Made by a program: the position numbers and the translations under genes
From: JACRLW01 sp050181465
Lineage (GTDB): Bacteria > Planctomycetota > UBA1135 > UBA2386
NCBI GenBank assembly: GCA_050181465.1
Contig: JBFXDD010000009.1
Coordinates: forward strand, 62,001 to 126,000
Direction of reading: 5' to 3'
DNA: 64,000 nt
Part shown: one piece after another, positions 55,719 to 64,000 of the stretch
Layout: each line of letters begins with the position of its first letter
Position numbering within the stretch: position 1 is the first letter of the stretch
The notes under the pieces: generated by a model
The model's input: the letters and a program-made list of their open reading frames with translations, nothing else
Database searches by the model: none
Told to the model about the DNA's origin: nothing

Positions 55719-57080
55719 TCACAGCCGCAACGCGTTCTCGGTTCCAGCCGGGAGATGGGACAGGCAGATCTGCTGGATCTTGCGGCGCGCGTCGAGATCC
55801 GTCTCCGACACGAACACGTAGAGCTTCCACAGTCGTGGATAGGAGTCTCGCAGATCGCGCAGACGCGGGATTCGACCCGCGAACTGCTCGAGCGGCGCGA
55901 GCGACCCGGAAGACTGCGGAAACCGGACCAGAGTTCGAGCCTCCTTGAGCTGCATCCGGCGCGCGGGGCAATACATCACGACGTCGACCTCGCGGCCGAG
56001 ACTCGAGCGGACTTCGCGTTCGACCGTTCGCTCCCAGTCGATGCGAGGTCCCGGTTCACCACGACGAAACCACTTCGCGAGGATTTGATCCTGGACGGCT
56101 TCATTGAGGTACGCAGGCAGGACCAACGCGCGCTTGAGCAACTGCCGACTCCGGAATCGGCGCACGAAACGCGCCATTCGTTCGTTCTGCTGCTGGTCGC
56201 CGAAGTCGATCTGCTCGAGCGAGAGCAAGAGCGACTCGTCAGTCGCTCGTTGCAGATCCTCGGCGCGAAGCTTGCCCGCCCGCATCGCCGATTCCACCAG
56301 TCGCGAGAGCAGAGCGCCCGCGGCGATCTTGGCGTGGTGGTAATACACCCGCTCGCTGAAGTGATAGCGGATCTCGAGAACGCGCAGCAACTCGGTCGCG
56401 ATGTCTTCCCGCAGCATCCCCTGCTTCTCGCAATCGACGAACAATCGCCCGGATTCTCGGTCGATACGAAAGTAGTTCCGCACTCGATCGTCGTAGCTCA
56501 GCGCGAGACCGGTGAAGTACGCATCTCGCCGCAAGTAGTCGAGCAGGTCCGCATCGATCGTGTCGGAGAGAAGCTGCCGTTGGAACGGTACGGCCTCACC
56601 GTCGCCCGCGAGGATGGCGAGAACCTCATGCGCCACCCCCAACTCCCGCAGCACATCGCCGATCTCGCCTTGTAGCAACGCCGCCCGGAAGCGAGCGGGC
56701 TCGTCGTGTCGCTCGAAGAGACCGGTCTGATCCTCGAGATTGTGGCCGTAGGGCACGTGCGTGACGTCGTGGAGCAACGCGGCGAAACGCAGCACGCGAC
56801 GTTCCTCGACGCTCACCGACCGACATGAAGAGGACTCCAGTTCGGCATGCCGACCGATCGCATCGAGCAACCGATCCATGACGTGGACCGTGCCGAGCGC
56901 GTGGTCGAAGCGAGTATGCGTCGCGCCGGGATAGACGAGGTTTGCGGTGCCGAGTTGCTTCACCCCTCGCAGTCGCTGGAACGCCACGGTGTCGATGATG
57001 CGAAGCTCCTCCCGCGTGAGCTCGATGTCACCGTGCACCGGATCTCGGACGATCGCGCCACCGCGCCTGCTGGAGGTCAT
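55719..57080 (-). CDS. HD-domain phosphohydrolase (SAMHD1/YwfO-like)
   Basis: A 453-residue HD hydrolase. The start at 57080 (MTSSRRGGAIVRDPVHGDIE) gives the family opening VRDPVHGDIELTREELRIID. Metal-binding residues are in YPGATHTRFDHALGTVHVMD (H), RFAALLHDVTHVPYGHNLED (HD) and LSDTIDADLLDYLRRDAYFT (D). Relatives remove triphosphate from dNTPs or hydrolyse other nucleotides. It lies 34 bases downstream of the Ser/Thr kinase gene on the same strand, so it is probably in its operon. Confidence 0.9.
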   Translation of the reverse strand: MTSSRRGGAIVRDPVHGDIELTREELRIIDTVAFQRLRGVKQLGTANLVYPGATHTRFDHALGTVHVMDRLLDAIGRHAELESSSCRSVSVEERRVLRFAALLHDVTHVPYGHNLEDQTGLFERHDEPARFRAALLQGEIGDVLRELGVAHEVLAILAGDGEAVPFQRQLLSDTIDADLLDYLRRDAYFTGLALSYDDRVRNYFRIDRESGRLFVDCEKQGMLREDIATELLRVLEIRYHFSERVYYHHAKIAAGALLSRLVESAMRAGKLRAEDLQRATDESLLLSLEQIDFGDQQQNERMARFVRRFRSRQLLKRALVLPAYLNEAVQDQILAKWFRRGEPGPRIDWERTVEREVRSSLGREVDVVMYCPARRMQLKEARTLVRFPQSSGSLAPLEQFAGRIPRLRDLRDSYPRLWKLYVFVSETDLDARRKIQQICLSHLPAGTENALRL

Positions 57081-57114
57081 CCCGCGCGACGATACCACCG
57101 CGAGCAGCACGCTC

Positions 57115-60100
57115 TCAGTGGTCGCCGAACTTGGACAAGACCGGATCGGCTTGCACGACTGCCCAGTCGAGACCTGCGTTGATCGCAGCCTGCAGCGCCT
57201 CACGCCCGACCGCGAGAACGGCAGCGCGATCCGACGCGACGTCGAGCTGATCGGCGAGGAACCTGACGACCGTCTCGAGTCCGCTCTTGCGACCGTCGAG
57301 CCAACCGACGACGTCACGCGCCGCCGCAGTCAGGCCGACCCAATCGTCTGCCGCGACCAGCGACTCCATCCACTGCCGACCGGTCTCGAGGACTCGCTCC
57401 GCAGACTTGTCCGACGGCGCTTCGCGCAAGGCGCCCGCGAGACACGCCGCGACCTCACCGCGTGCCTTCGCCACCGCTCCCTTGTCTCCAGCGACTTGCT
57501 CGAGTTCGGCGAGGATCGCCCAGGTGCGGGCGCGCATCACACTCATCATCGAGGGGCTCGCACCGCCGCCCCCGCGGCGGGCGAATTCGTCGCCCGACTC
57601 CATCGCCAGGCGAATCGCATCGCGGCCGCGGCGCAGGATGCGCTGCCGCTCGGGGTGCTCCGCCAGGTAGTCACTGACCATGCGGGCGCACAGGCGGGCC
57701 AACTCGTTCCGGCCGGCCCAATCCTCGTTCGCCGCCAGACCGAGATACTCGTCCAGCAGCGAATCGACCGGCGCCAGATTGCCGACTTGCGCGTGGGCAA
57801 GGACGAGTTCAGCGATGATGGCGCGACGCCGCTGGAACCACAGATTCCTCGAGGATGCTGCCGACTGGAGCAACTCGTGCTCCGCGAGGGCCGGCTCGAG
57901 CAGTTCGATCGCCGCCTTGCCGTCGCCACGCCGCCGCGCGGAGGCGGCCAGCCGCGAGCGAATCTCGACGCTGCGCTCCTGCACTGCGACGGTACCGGGC
58001 TCGTCGTGCAGGATCTCGCCGGCGAGTCGCAGGGCCTCTTCGAGAGAGCGAATCGAGTCGGGGCTATCGATCGATTCGTCGAGGAGTGCATCGAGTCGGT
58101 GAAGGTCCATCCAACGGGAGCGCTCGCCGTCGTGATCGACCAGCCGTGAACGAAGCGCCTCGAGTATCGCGCGAGCTCGATCACGTGCGGCTCGCGCCTT
58201 GTCCATGTCGCCCTGAATTCTCTGTCTGGCGCCCTCGACGTTGAAGTGCGCCGTCGACAGCTGGACGTCAGCCGCTACGCGAAGTCCATCGACATCGTCA
58301 GGGGCGAGGGAGTGAACCTTGTCGCAGTCGACCTCGGCTGCCGCCAGCGTCGCGAGAGCCTCGGCAAAGCGCCAGTTTCGAAGCAGGGCGTTGGCTTTCG
58401 CGAGCCGGGTCCTCGCCAGGCCCAGGCGATAGGCGACGACCTGGGGGTGATCCTCGACGAGTTGGACGTAACTCGCCTCGCCGTCGTCGAGCACCCCGAG
58501 GACCTGCGCGTACGAGTCGCACGCCGCGAACAGCGCCCCGATCTCGCCGGCGACGACCGCCAAACGCCAGCGCGCCGCTGCATCCTGCGTCGCTTGATTG
58601 GCCCGCCGCCAGTCCGCGAGCAGGAGATGCATGTCCGGAACCGCCTCTTCACGACGGCCGAGATCGAGTTGCAGCCGGGCCTTCGCGCAGCGAGCCGTCA
58701 GATCGAGTGTCGCACCCTCGCGAATCGACTGATCCTCCGGAAACGGACGCGCAAGCTCGACGGCTTCGCTTGCGACGGCGAGAGCATCCGACTTCGAACG
58801 CCGATCGAGAATCCCGGATCTGGCGAGCAGAACGCGCACGAGGCCGGCGACCGGTTCCCCGGAGTTCGGCATCGCATCACTGCGAAAGATCTGCTCGGCA
58901 CGCGCCAGAGTGTCCTCGGCGGCCTGCGTCCAGCCCTTGCGTCGTTGACAGTCGGCGAGGGTCAGCATGCCACGGCCGAGCAGTGCGGGGCTCAACCCGC
59001 CGGCTGGAAGCGACACCGCGCGGCCGATCCCCTGCTCGAGAGCGCTGATCGCCGCGTCGTGCCGACCCAACTCGGCGAGCATTCGACCCTGACGGATCTG
59101 CGCGTCCGCCACTCGCGGCAGCAGCACCGGATCGACGATGTCGCTTCGCTGCAGGAAGCGCTCGTAGAACTCGACCGAACGCTCGAGCAACTTCGCGCGG
59201 ACCTCCGTCAGGTGCGGAATGTCGAGGAGGTCGAACTCGCCGACTTGCACCAGCTCACTGACCGCGGCCATCGCGTCGCGAAGCGAATCGCGCGATCGCC
59301 GCGAACTCGCTGCTGCGTCCCGCCAGAACCAGGCGCTGGTGACCAGCCCGATCGAAATCGCACCGATGACGGCAACCGACGCACCGGCGAGCAGACGATT
59401 GCGGGCACAGGCCTTTCGGAGGCGATACCAAGTGCTCGGCGGCCCGGCCTCGACCGGCTCGTTGGCGAGGTAGCGCCGCACATCTTGCGCCAACTCCGCG
59501 ACCGTGCTGTAGCGTCGATTGCGATCCTTCTCGAGCGCGCGCAGCGTGATCCAGTCGAGTTCGCCTCGCAACTGGCGGCGCAGTCCGGAGATATCCGTTC
59601 GCCGCTGCTGTGCCGCTTGCACGCTCGATTGCCCCAGACTCGTCAGTCGGGTGCTCGGCGTCGGCGGATCGACCTCGCTGAGCACGCGTGCAACGTGTTC
59701 GCCGCGGAATCGCTCTCGTGGAATCGGCAAGGCTCCGGTCAACATCTCGTACAGCACGACGCCGAGGCTGTAGACATCGCTACGAGTGTCGACATCGAGC
59801 GACATCGATGCCTGTTCCGGACTCATGTACTCCGGAGTGCCGACCACGATCCCCGGCATCGTCAGCAGAGTCGCTGAGGCGCCGATTCCGCTCAGGGACT
59901 TGGCGACCCCGAAGTCGATGACCACTGGCCACGGCTCGCCGTCGCGATCCACGACGAGGATGTTGGATGGCTTGAGGTCACGGTGGACGATGCCCTTCTG
60001 GTGCGCGTGCTGCACCGCGTCACAGATGCGAGCGAACAACGCGGCACGCTCACGGGTCGTGAGCTGCCGCTCGTCGCAGTAATGGTGGAGCGGCCGCCCG

Positions 60101-60552
60101 GGCACGAACTCCATCGCCAGGTAGGGTCGGCCGTTCTCGGTTGCGCCGGCGTCGAACACGCGCGCGATCCCGGGATGGTCCAATACCGCCAGCGCCTCCC
60201 TCTCGAGCGCGAACCGCGCAAGGACCGCACGCGAGTCCATGCCCCCGCGCAGGACCTTGACCGCGACCCGCCGGCTCAGGGGTGAGCGCTGTTCGCACAG
60301 GTAGACCGTGCCCATTCCTCCCGAGCCGAGCTTGCGCAGCACTCGATACGGCCCGATGGCATCGGGCGCGTCCGGCTCCTGCAAGAGGCCTGCATCGCGC
60401 AGACTGGCGACCCGCTGCCGCACGGACTCGGCCAGGGTGCCGGCCGCCTCGATCTCGCGATCGAGGGCGGCGTCGCCGCCCTCCTCGTAGGCAGCGACGC
60501 ACCGTACGACGATCTCGTACAGTTCCGAGGAATCACTGCCGGGAGTAGTCAT
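57115..60552 (-). CDS. Membrane-anchored Ser/Thr protein kinase (PknB type) with TPR-like C-terminal region
   Basis: A 1145-residue kinase. The first 65 residues are helical; the kinase domain runs about 67-340 with the Gly loop RKLGSGGMGTVYLCEQ, Lys99 in VAVKVLRGG, catalytic loop GIVHRDLKPSNILVVDRD, VIDFGVAKSLSG and GTPEYMSPEQASM. One membrane helix (LLAGASVAVIGAISIGLVTS) follows, then about 730 residues of helical repeats (LLERSVEFYERFLQRSDIVD), probably extracytoplasmic. This is the layout seen in planctomycete kinases paired with ECF sigma factors. It is divergent from the sigma gene (89 bases) and precedes the HD gene. The start ATG 60552 is preferred to 60711, which would overlap the promoter space. 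Confidence 0.93.
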   Translation of the reverse strand: MTTPGSDSSELYEIVVRCVAAYEEGGDAALDREIEAAGTLAESVRQRVASLRDAGLLQEPDAPDAIGPYRVLRKLGSGGMGTVYLCEQRSPLSRRVAVKVLRGGMDSRAVLARFALEREALAVLDHPGIARVFDAGATENGRPYLAMEFVPGRPLHHYCDERQLTTRERAALFARICDAVQHAHQKGIVHRDLKPSNILVVDRDGEPWPVVIDFGVAKSLSGIGASATLLTMPGIVVGTPEYMSPEQASMSLDVDTRSDVYSLGVVLYEMLTGALPIPRERFRGEHVARVLSEVDPPTPSTRLTSLGQSSVQAAQQRRTDISGLRRQLRGELDWITLRALEKDRNRRYSTVAELAQDVRRYLANEPVEAGPPSTWYRLRKACARNRLLAGASVAVIGAISIGLVTSAWFWRDAAASSRRSRDSLRDAMAAVSELVQVGEFDLLDIPHLTEVRAKLLERSVEFYERFLQRSDIVDPVLLPRVADAQIRQGRMLAELGRHDAAISALEQGIGRAVSLPAGGLSPALLGRGMLTLADCQRRKGWTQAAEDTLARAEQIFRSDAMPNSGEPVAGLVRVLLARSGILDRRSKSDALAVASEAVELARPFPEDQSIREGATLDLTARCAKARLQLDLGRREEAVPDMHLLLADWRRANQATQDAAARWRLAVVAGEIGALFAACDSYAQVLGVLDDGEASYVQLVEDHPQVVAYRLGLARTRLAKANALLRNWRFAEALATLAAAEVDCDKVHSLAPDDVDGLRVAADVQLSTAHFNVEGARQRIQGDMDKARAARDRARAILEALRSRLVDHDGERSRWMDLHRLDALLDESIDSPDSIRSLEEALRLAGEILHDEPGTVAVQERSVEIRSRLAASARRRGDGKAAIELLEPALAEHELLQSAASSRNLWFQRRRAIIAELVLAHAQVGNLAPVDSLLDEYLGLAANEDWAGRNELARLCARMVSDYLAEHPERQRILRRGRDAIRLAMESGDEFARRGGGGASPSMMSVMRARTWAILAELEQVAGDKGAVAKARGEVAACLAGALREAPSDKSAERVLETGRQWMESLVAADDWVGLTAAARDVVGWLDGRKSGLETVVRFLADQLDVASDRAAVLAVGREALQAAINAGLDWAVVQADPVLSKFGDH

Positions 60553-60641
60553 CTCGAGGGAGGTGCTTCCAAGGATAGCCCATCCGTCCCACGATGGGCC
60601 GAGCACGCCTCGATCCGAAGCTACACTGCGTGAAGATCGCG

Positions 60642-61235
60642 ATGGACGACGACCGACCCGAGCCAGAGCCGAGCGGGCAGCCGTTGCGGCTGGAAGACCT
60701 CCTCGCGGCACAGTTGCCGGCGTTGCGGGCCTTCCTTCGCACGCGAGCAGGCGATGCCATCGCGGCCCGAGAGAGCGTGGACGATCTCGCGCAGTCGGTC
60801 TGTCGCGAAGTCCTTCAGGACCGGTCGCAACTCGCGTTCGAGGATGAAGCGTCGTTCCGTTCCTACCTGTTCTTGCAGGCTGTCCGCAAGGTCATCGATC
60901 GCGCTCGCTATTACCAGATGGACAAGCGTGATCGACGGCGCGAGCGACCGCTGCCCGGCGACGAAGACATCGAACTCGACGCCAACCTGCTGTCGCGGCT
61001 CGCCAGCGGAACGCGCATCATGACGGCGCGCGAGCAACTCGAGCGGGTCGAGAACTGCATCCGCGACCTACCGGAAGCACAGCGCGAGGCGGTGTTGCTT
61101 TCGCGCATCGCCGGGCTCTCCTACGCGGAGATCGCCAAGCACAAGGGCATCGCCGAGTCGACCGTGCGCTCCTTGGCGGCTCGTGGCCTTGCCAAGATCA
61201 GCCTCGATATGCACCGCCTCGACACACACGAGTAA
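60642..61235 (+). CDS. ECF-type sigma factor, kinase-associated
   Basis: A 197-residue extracytoplasmic-function sigma factor. Region 2 (SVDDLAQSVCREVLQDRSQL, FRSYLFLQAVRKVIDRARYY) and region 4 (LPEAQREAVLLSRIAGLSYA, EIAKHKGIAESTVRSLAARG) are clear. No anti-sigma gene is adjacent; instead it is divergent from a Ser/Thr kinase, a pairing that suggests activation by phosphorylation. ATG 60642 (MDDDRPEPEPSGQPLRLEDL) is chosen over 60594. A strong hairpin follows the stop by 11 bases. Confidence 0.92.
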   Translation: MDDDRPEPEPSGQPLRLEDLLAAQLPALRAFLRTRAGDAIAARESVDDLAQSVCREVLQDRSQLAFEDEASFRSYLFLQAVRKVIDRARYYQMDKRDRRRERPLPGDEDIELDANLLSRLASGTRIMTAREQLERVENCIRDLPEAQREAVLLSRIAGLSYAEIAKHKGIAESTVRSLAARGLAKISLDMHRLDTHE

Positions 61236-61246
61236 ACGGTGCCCCG

Positions 61247-61272
61247 GGGCCGCGGCTCGGAGGCCGCGGCCC
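61247..61272 (+). terminator. GC-rich hairpin after the ECF sigma gene
   Basis: A perfect 10-bp all-GC stem (GGGCCGCGGC / GCCGCGGCCC) with loop TCGGAG, 11 bases after the sigma factor stop. No T-tract follows. It is likely a terminator or mRNA-stabilising structure. Confidence 0.6.
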
Positions 61273-61300
61273 GGAGACCCACGTTCGAGAGAAACGTCTT

Positions 61301-61420
61301 CTAGCTCGGATTACCCGTGAACGTCGTCGCGCGATCGTCGCAGGTCGATGCTCGGCAAGGACCTACGTCGTGCGCGACTTGCAGAGATCGCAGCCGATGT
61401 TCATGAATAGTCCGGGCTAG
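61301..61420 (+). repeat. Short palindromic dispersed element, copy D
   Basis: 120 bp from CTAGCTCGGATTACCCGTGA to TCCGGGCTAG. It shares both ends with the long copies but lacks about 65 interior bases. Its right-end CTAG supplies, on the minus strand, the TAG stop of the gene at 61417. Confidence 0.85.
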
Positions 61421-61947
61421 GCGCGTGCTCGCCACGCGACGAACTCGCGCAGCAGGTTGGCGGAATCAGGACCCATCAACCGCGCCGTGACCCGATAGCC
61501 GCTGGGCAGCTCGCTCACGGCGAAGTCCAGGCTCCAATCACGCGCGCCGCCGAAGTCGCTCGCCGGGATCGCCCGCGCGTTCAGCGTGGGCACCTCGTCG
61601 AGACGACAGGCCGCGAGCATTCGTAGCGCTTCACCGACGACCTGGTCGGCGCGGGCGCTGTCGCGCCGCGTGGCCAGATCGAGCAGACGCTCACCGATTT
61701 GCCCGCAACCCAGACACAGACTCGTTGCCGCGAAGACGATCGCGATGGCAACGCGCAGCAGGCCGAGTCGACCCGCGGCGTGCCGAGCTCTGCCCTCGGT
61801 TTCCTTGTGGACTCCGATGGGGAGCGAGCCGGCTTCGCTATGGACGACCGCGCGAAGGCGGTCGCGTCCGATGGCTGTCGTCGCACGCATGACGACAGCC
61901 TCATCGACTTCGGGGCCGTCGCACAGATGCGCATGCGGCGCCCCCAC
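61417..61947 (-). CDS. Small protein with one hydrophobic segment, unknown function
   Basis: A frame of up to 176 residues; ATG 61890 (MRATTAIGRDRLRAV) is as likely as 61947. It holds one hydrophobic helix with a lipobox-like end (VAIAIVFAATSLCLGCGQIG), then a soluble domain (PSGYRVTARLMGPDSANLLR, EFVAWRARA). If the helix is a signal, the start should lie nearer 61770, but I see no good start codon there. The stop TAG belongs to repeat copy D. It lies between two repeat elements and may share a transcript with the gene at 62146. Confidence 0.5.
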   Translation of the reverse strand: MGAPHAHLCDGPEVDEAVVMRATTAIGRDRLRAVVHSEAGSLPIGVHKETEGRARHAAGRLGLLRVAIAIVFAATSLCLGCGQIGERLLDLATRRDSARADQVVGEALRMLAACRLDEVPTLNARAIPASDFGGARDWSLDFAVSELPSGYRVTARLMGPDSANLLREFVAWRARA

Positions 61948-62031
61948 TGCGGCGAGGTTGCACGACTGCGATGGCAGCGCCGCTTCCGTTGTCGCAGGAT
62001 GCGACAGCGATGCCCAATGAGATCAGCCTCG

Positions 62032-62142
62032 CTGGCTCCGATTACTCGTGAACGTCTTCGCGAGGTCGCCGCAGGTCGATGCCCGGCAAGGAGCTGCGTC
62101 GTGCGGCGACCGCAGCAGACGTTCAGGAATAATCCGGGCCAG
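62032..62142 (+). repeat. Short palindromic dispersed element, copy E
   Basis: 111 bp from CTGGCTCCGATTACTCGTGA to TAATCCGGGCCAG. It has the same interior deletion as copy D. The arms of about 41 nt are imperfect inverted repeats around a loop containing GCCCGGCAAGGAGCTGCGTC. Its end lies 3 bases from the stop of the gene at 62146. Confidence 0.88.
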
Positions 62143-62145
62143 GAG

Positions 62146-63600
62146 TCAAAGCGTGAAGGTCGGAGCATCGATCGACAGGACGTTGCGTTCCACCCGCGAC
62201 TGCGGGGCACCGTCGGGCTCCGTCCACCATTGGAAGTGAAGGTCGGCGAGGACCGGCTGCGACAGTTCGAGCGTGAACGGGGCACCGGGCTGGCAGACCT
62301 GCCAGTCCGCCGATTGCCTGCGAACTCGCCAAGCAGTCGCATCGCGCGGCGGAACCACCGTGATCCCTGCAGTCGGCTCGAAGGAGCGAAGTCGGCGCGA
62401 GAGTCGCAACACCACCCCCTGCTGAACCTGCTCGGCTTCGACGCGGTACCCGATTCCGGGCGCAAGTTCCGCGATCCACGGCACGCCACGATCACTGGGC
62501 ACGAGCACCAGGAACGAGCCATCTTCCGCCGTCGTCGCCGGTTCCGTTCCGGCGAAGCCGACGCGTAGACCGCCCCACGACGCACCGGTCTCGTCCAGAA
62601 CCCGACCGCGCACACTTTGTGCAGTCGAACACTTCACGACGGCGGAGCGAACCTTTCCCACCACCGCGCTCTGCTTCGCCGGCGCCCCGTCGACTAGAGC
62701 CGGGTGCTCGACACGAAACTCGAACTGGCAGCCGTGCGGAAGGTCGTCGATGAGCCTCCGCCCCAAGGCGTCGAGGTGATCGCGATCCTCGAGCTGCGCG
62801 AGGTAGACCGGATAGTCGAGCGCGGTCGATTCCGAATCCGCGGCGCGAATCCGCACGCGCGCGAGCGTCGGGTCGTCGACTCGAGCAGCGAGTCGAACCT
62901 CGATGGATGCCGCGCGCTCGAGTCGAAGTTCGACGGAGCGCGCGCCGTCGAGGCCAACTTCGATCGGAATCGCGAGCGTCGCGAAACCCGGCGCGCGCAC
63001 GACACACGGCACTCCCGCACCTGCTGCAACTTCGAGTTCGAAGCGGCCGTCGGAATCCGTGGTCGTCTGCCGAAGCGTCCCGCCGGCTTCGATCTCCCCG
63101 AGCCAGATCGAGGCGCCGATCAACGGGCCGCCGTCGCGGGCGAGGACGCGGCCGCGCACGACGCGCGCCGGCAGGTGTTCCAGTTCGATGGTCGTCGCCG
63201 CGCTCAGGGTGACGTCACGACAGCACACCCCGCCGTCGGGCAGGGTGAAGGCGACAAGTCGTCGGCCGACGATCGGAGCGTCGTCGAACATGCGTTCGGG
63301 TTCTGCCGGAACCGTCACGCCGACATCGACACGGCCGGTGTGGTTCATCAGCCGCGCGAGCACGCGCTGGGCAGGCCATTGGATCGGTGTGGCGAGCACG
63401 TCGACCGTCACGCTGACCGAGAGCATGCCCGGAAGCGACGAACCCGATCGATCGGTCGGCGACGGCACACCGGTCGCCTGCACCGCTGGATCGACCGAGC
63501 TCTCGTCGATGGGACCGGGCCGGTCCGCCGAGGAGTTCATCAACCACGCGATCGCCGCCACAACCAGAACGACGACGGCGAGAAGCAGGGGACGGCGCAC
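62146..63600 (-). CDS. Membrane-anchored protein with carboxypeptidase-regulatory-like domains
   Basis: A 484-residue protein with an N-terminal anchor (MRRPLLLAVVVLVVAAIAWL) and a Ser/Pro/Asp linker. It has at least two Ig-like regulatory repeats: VVRGRVLARDGGPLIGASIW with TTTDSDGRFELEVAAGAG, and VRGRVLDETGASWGGLRVGF with TTAEDGSFLVLVPSDRG. Such domains are common in planctomycete extracytoplasmic proteins. No enzyme domain is seen. It is flanked on both sides by palindromic elements (copy E after the stop, copy F 12 bases upstream of the start), so its promoter must lie in or beyond copy F. Confidence 0.8.
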   Translation of the reverse strand: MRRPLLLAVVVLVVAAIAWLMNSSADRPGPIDESSVDPAVQATGVPSPTDRSGSSLPGMLSVSVTVDVLATPIQWPAQRVLARLMNHTGRVDVGVTVPAEPERMFDDAPIVGRRLVAFTLPDGGVCCRDVTLSAATTIELEHLPARVVRGRVLARDGGPLIGASIWLGEIEAGGTLRQTTTDSDGRFELEVAAGAGVPCVVRAPGFATLAIPIEVGLDGARSVELRLERAASIEVRLAARVDDPTLARVRIRAADSESTALDYPVYLAQLEDRDHLDALGRRLIDDLPHGCQFEFRVEHPALVDGAPAKQSAVVGKVRSAVVKCSTAQSVRGRVLDETGASWGGLRVGFAGTEPATTAEDGSFLVLVPSDRGVPWIAELAPGIGYRVEAEQVQQGVVLRLSRRLRSFEPTAGITVVPPRDATAWRVRRQSADWQVCQPGAPFTLELSQPVLADLHFQWWTEPDGAPQSRVERNVLSIDAPTFTL

Positions 63601-63612
63601 GCGGGCGAGATT

Positions 63613-63795
63613 CTAGCCCGGATGATTCGCGAACGTCGTCGCGAGATCGCCGCAGCTCGATGTCCGAAAAGGAGCTGCGCCGGCCGACGACCGAAGGGTG
63701 GCCGTAGCTACGCTGCCAGAGAGGAGCCGAGGTAGCGACGCCGCGGGGCGCGACTTGCGGCGATCGCAGCAGACCCTCACGAGTCGTCGGGCTGG
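63613..63795 (+). repeat. Long palindromic dispersed element, copy F
   Basis: 183 bp from CTAGCCCGGATGATTCGCGA to CGAGTCGTCGGGCTGG. It aligns with the complement of copy B nearly throughout. Its left end is 12 bases upstream of the start of the gene at 63600, and its right end supplies the stop of the partial gene at 63777. Confidence 0.9.
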
Positions 63796-64000
63796 CCCGA
63801 GATCGACCCAGCGAAGTCTGGCGTCTGGGCGAAAGCGTTGAGATCGGCCACGGAGCGATGGATCGCCATCGAGGGACGGCGGGCGAAGATCGCGCGTGCG
63901 CAACCGGTCTGAGTCGGGAAGACTCCCATCGAACGATGTCCTCCGTGCGCGTTGCCCTCGACTACCGCCCCGCCCTTCTGGGACGAAGCGGGATCCCGCG
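63777..64000 (-). CDS. C-terminal fragment of a gene entering from the right window edge
   Basis: An open minus-strand frame from the window edge to TGA at 63779. Visible residues include QKGGAVVEGNAHGGHRSMGV, ARAIFARRPSMAIHRSVADL and NAFAQTPDFAGSISG, with G/C-rich third positions. The last residues GQPDDS and the stop are encoded by the end of repeat copy F, as seen for the M3 peptidase. The family is unknown because most of the gene lies outside. Confidence 0.45.
   Translation of the reverse strand, partial: RDPASSQKGGAVVEGNAHGGHRSMGVFPTQTGCARAIFARRPSMAIHRSVADLNAFAQTPDFAGSISGQPDDS

Overview
This is a high-GC bacterial window, most likely from a deep-branching planctomycete and probably a metagenome or draft assembly. 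Three things point that way: a divergent ECF sigma factor / Ser-Thr kinase pair, large secreted kelch, beta-helix and subtilisin proteins sharing one C-terminal module, and a 100-N scaffold gap flanked by an exact 127-bp duplication. The lineage is inferred from gene content only.

Layout. 1-5041 (minus): tripartite RND efflux operon (outer-membrane factor, lipoprotein adaptor, permease cut by the window edge). 6352-7515: secreted beta-helix protein. 13409-7543 (minus): fatty-acid/acyl-CoA operon (thiolase, 3-hydroxyacyl-CoA dehydrogenase, acyl-CoA dehydrogenase, SppA peptidase, second acyl-CoA dehydrogenase, small protein) with overlapping or closely spaced genes. 13652-16826: secreted repeat protein and a His-rich polytopic membrane protein. 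16954-20300: DsbD-type reductase followed by a Vms1/release-factor-like protein. 20699-28613: M3 oligopeptidase, DNA glycosylase, degenerate RNA methyltransferase, thioredoxin-fold protein, kelch protein. 28746-34004: short asparaginase, MetH and an ArsR-methyltransferase regulator. 34484-41457: tRNA-Ala, HAMP protein, MinD-like ATPase, HU, nitrilase, sigma factor, Mrp ATPase. 41483-46453: small Cys protein, thioredoxin, LipB, XseA/XseB, M50 protease, uracil-DNA glycosylase-like protein. 46508-64000: subtilase, SirB1-like protein, tRNA-Leu, aminotransferase, OB/DEDDy exonuclease, HD hydrolase, kinase, ECF sigma factor and small exported proteins.

The main discovery is two genes interrupted by an in-frame TGA exactly at the first cysteine of a thioredoxin CxxC motif: the DsbD-like protein (TGA at 19360, U-V-N-C) and a secreted TlpA-like protein (TGA at 25924 on minus, U-G-P-C). 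Each TGA is followed at SECIS distance by a stem-loop with G in the first or second loop position. TGA is a normal stop in many neighbouring genes, so selenocysteine is the best reading. The two may form a selenium-based extracytoplasmic redox relay. No Sec-insertion genes are in the window.

The second discovery is a family of six dispersed palindromic elements (about 184 bp long form, 111-120 bp short form) with terminal inverted repeats. They abut gene ends and in three cases supply the stop codon, like non-autonomous MITE/Correia-type elements.
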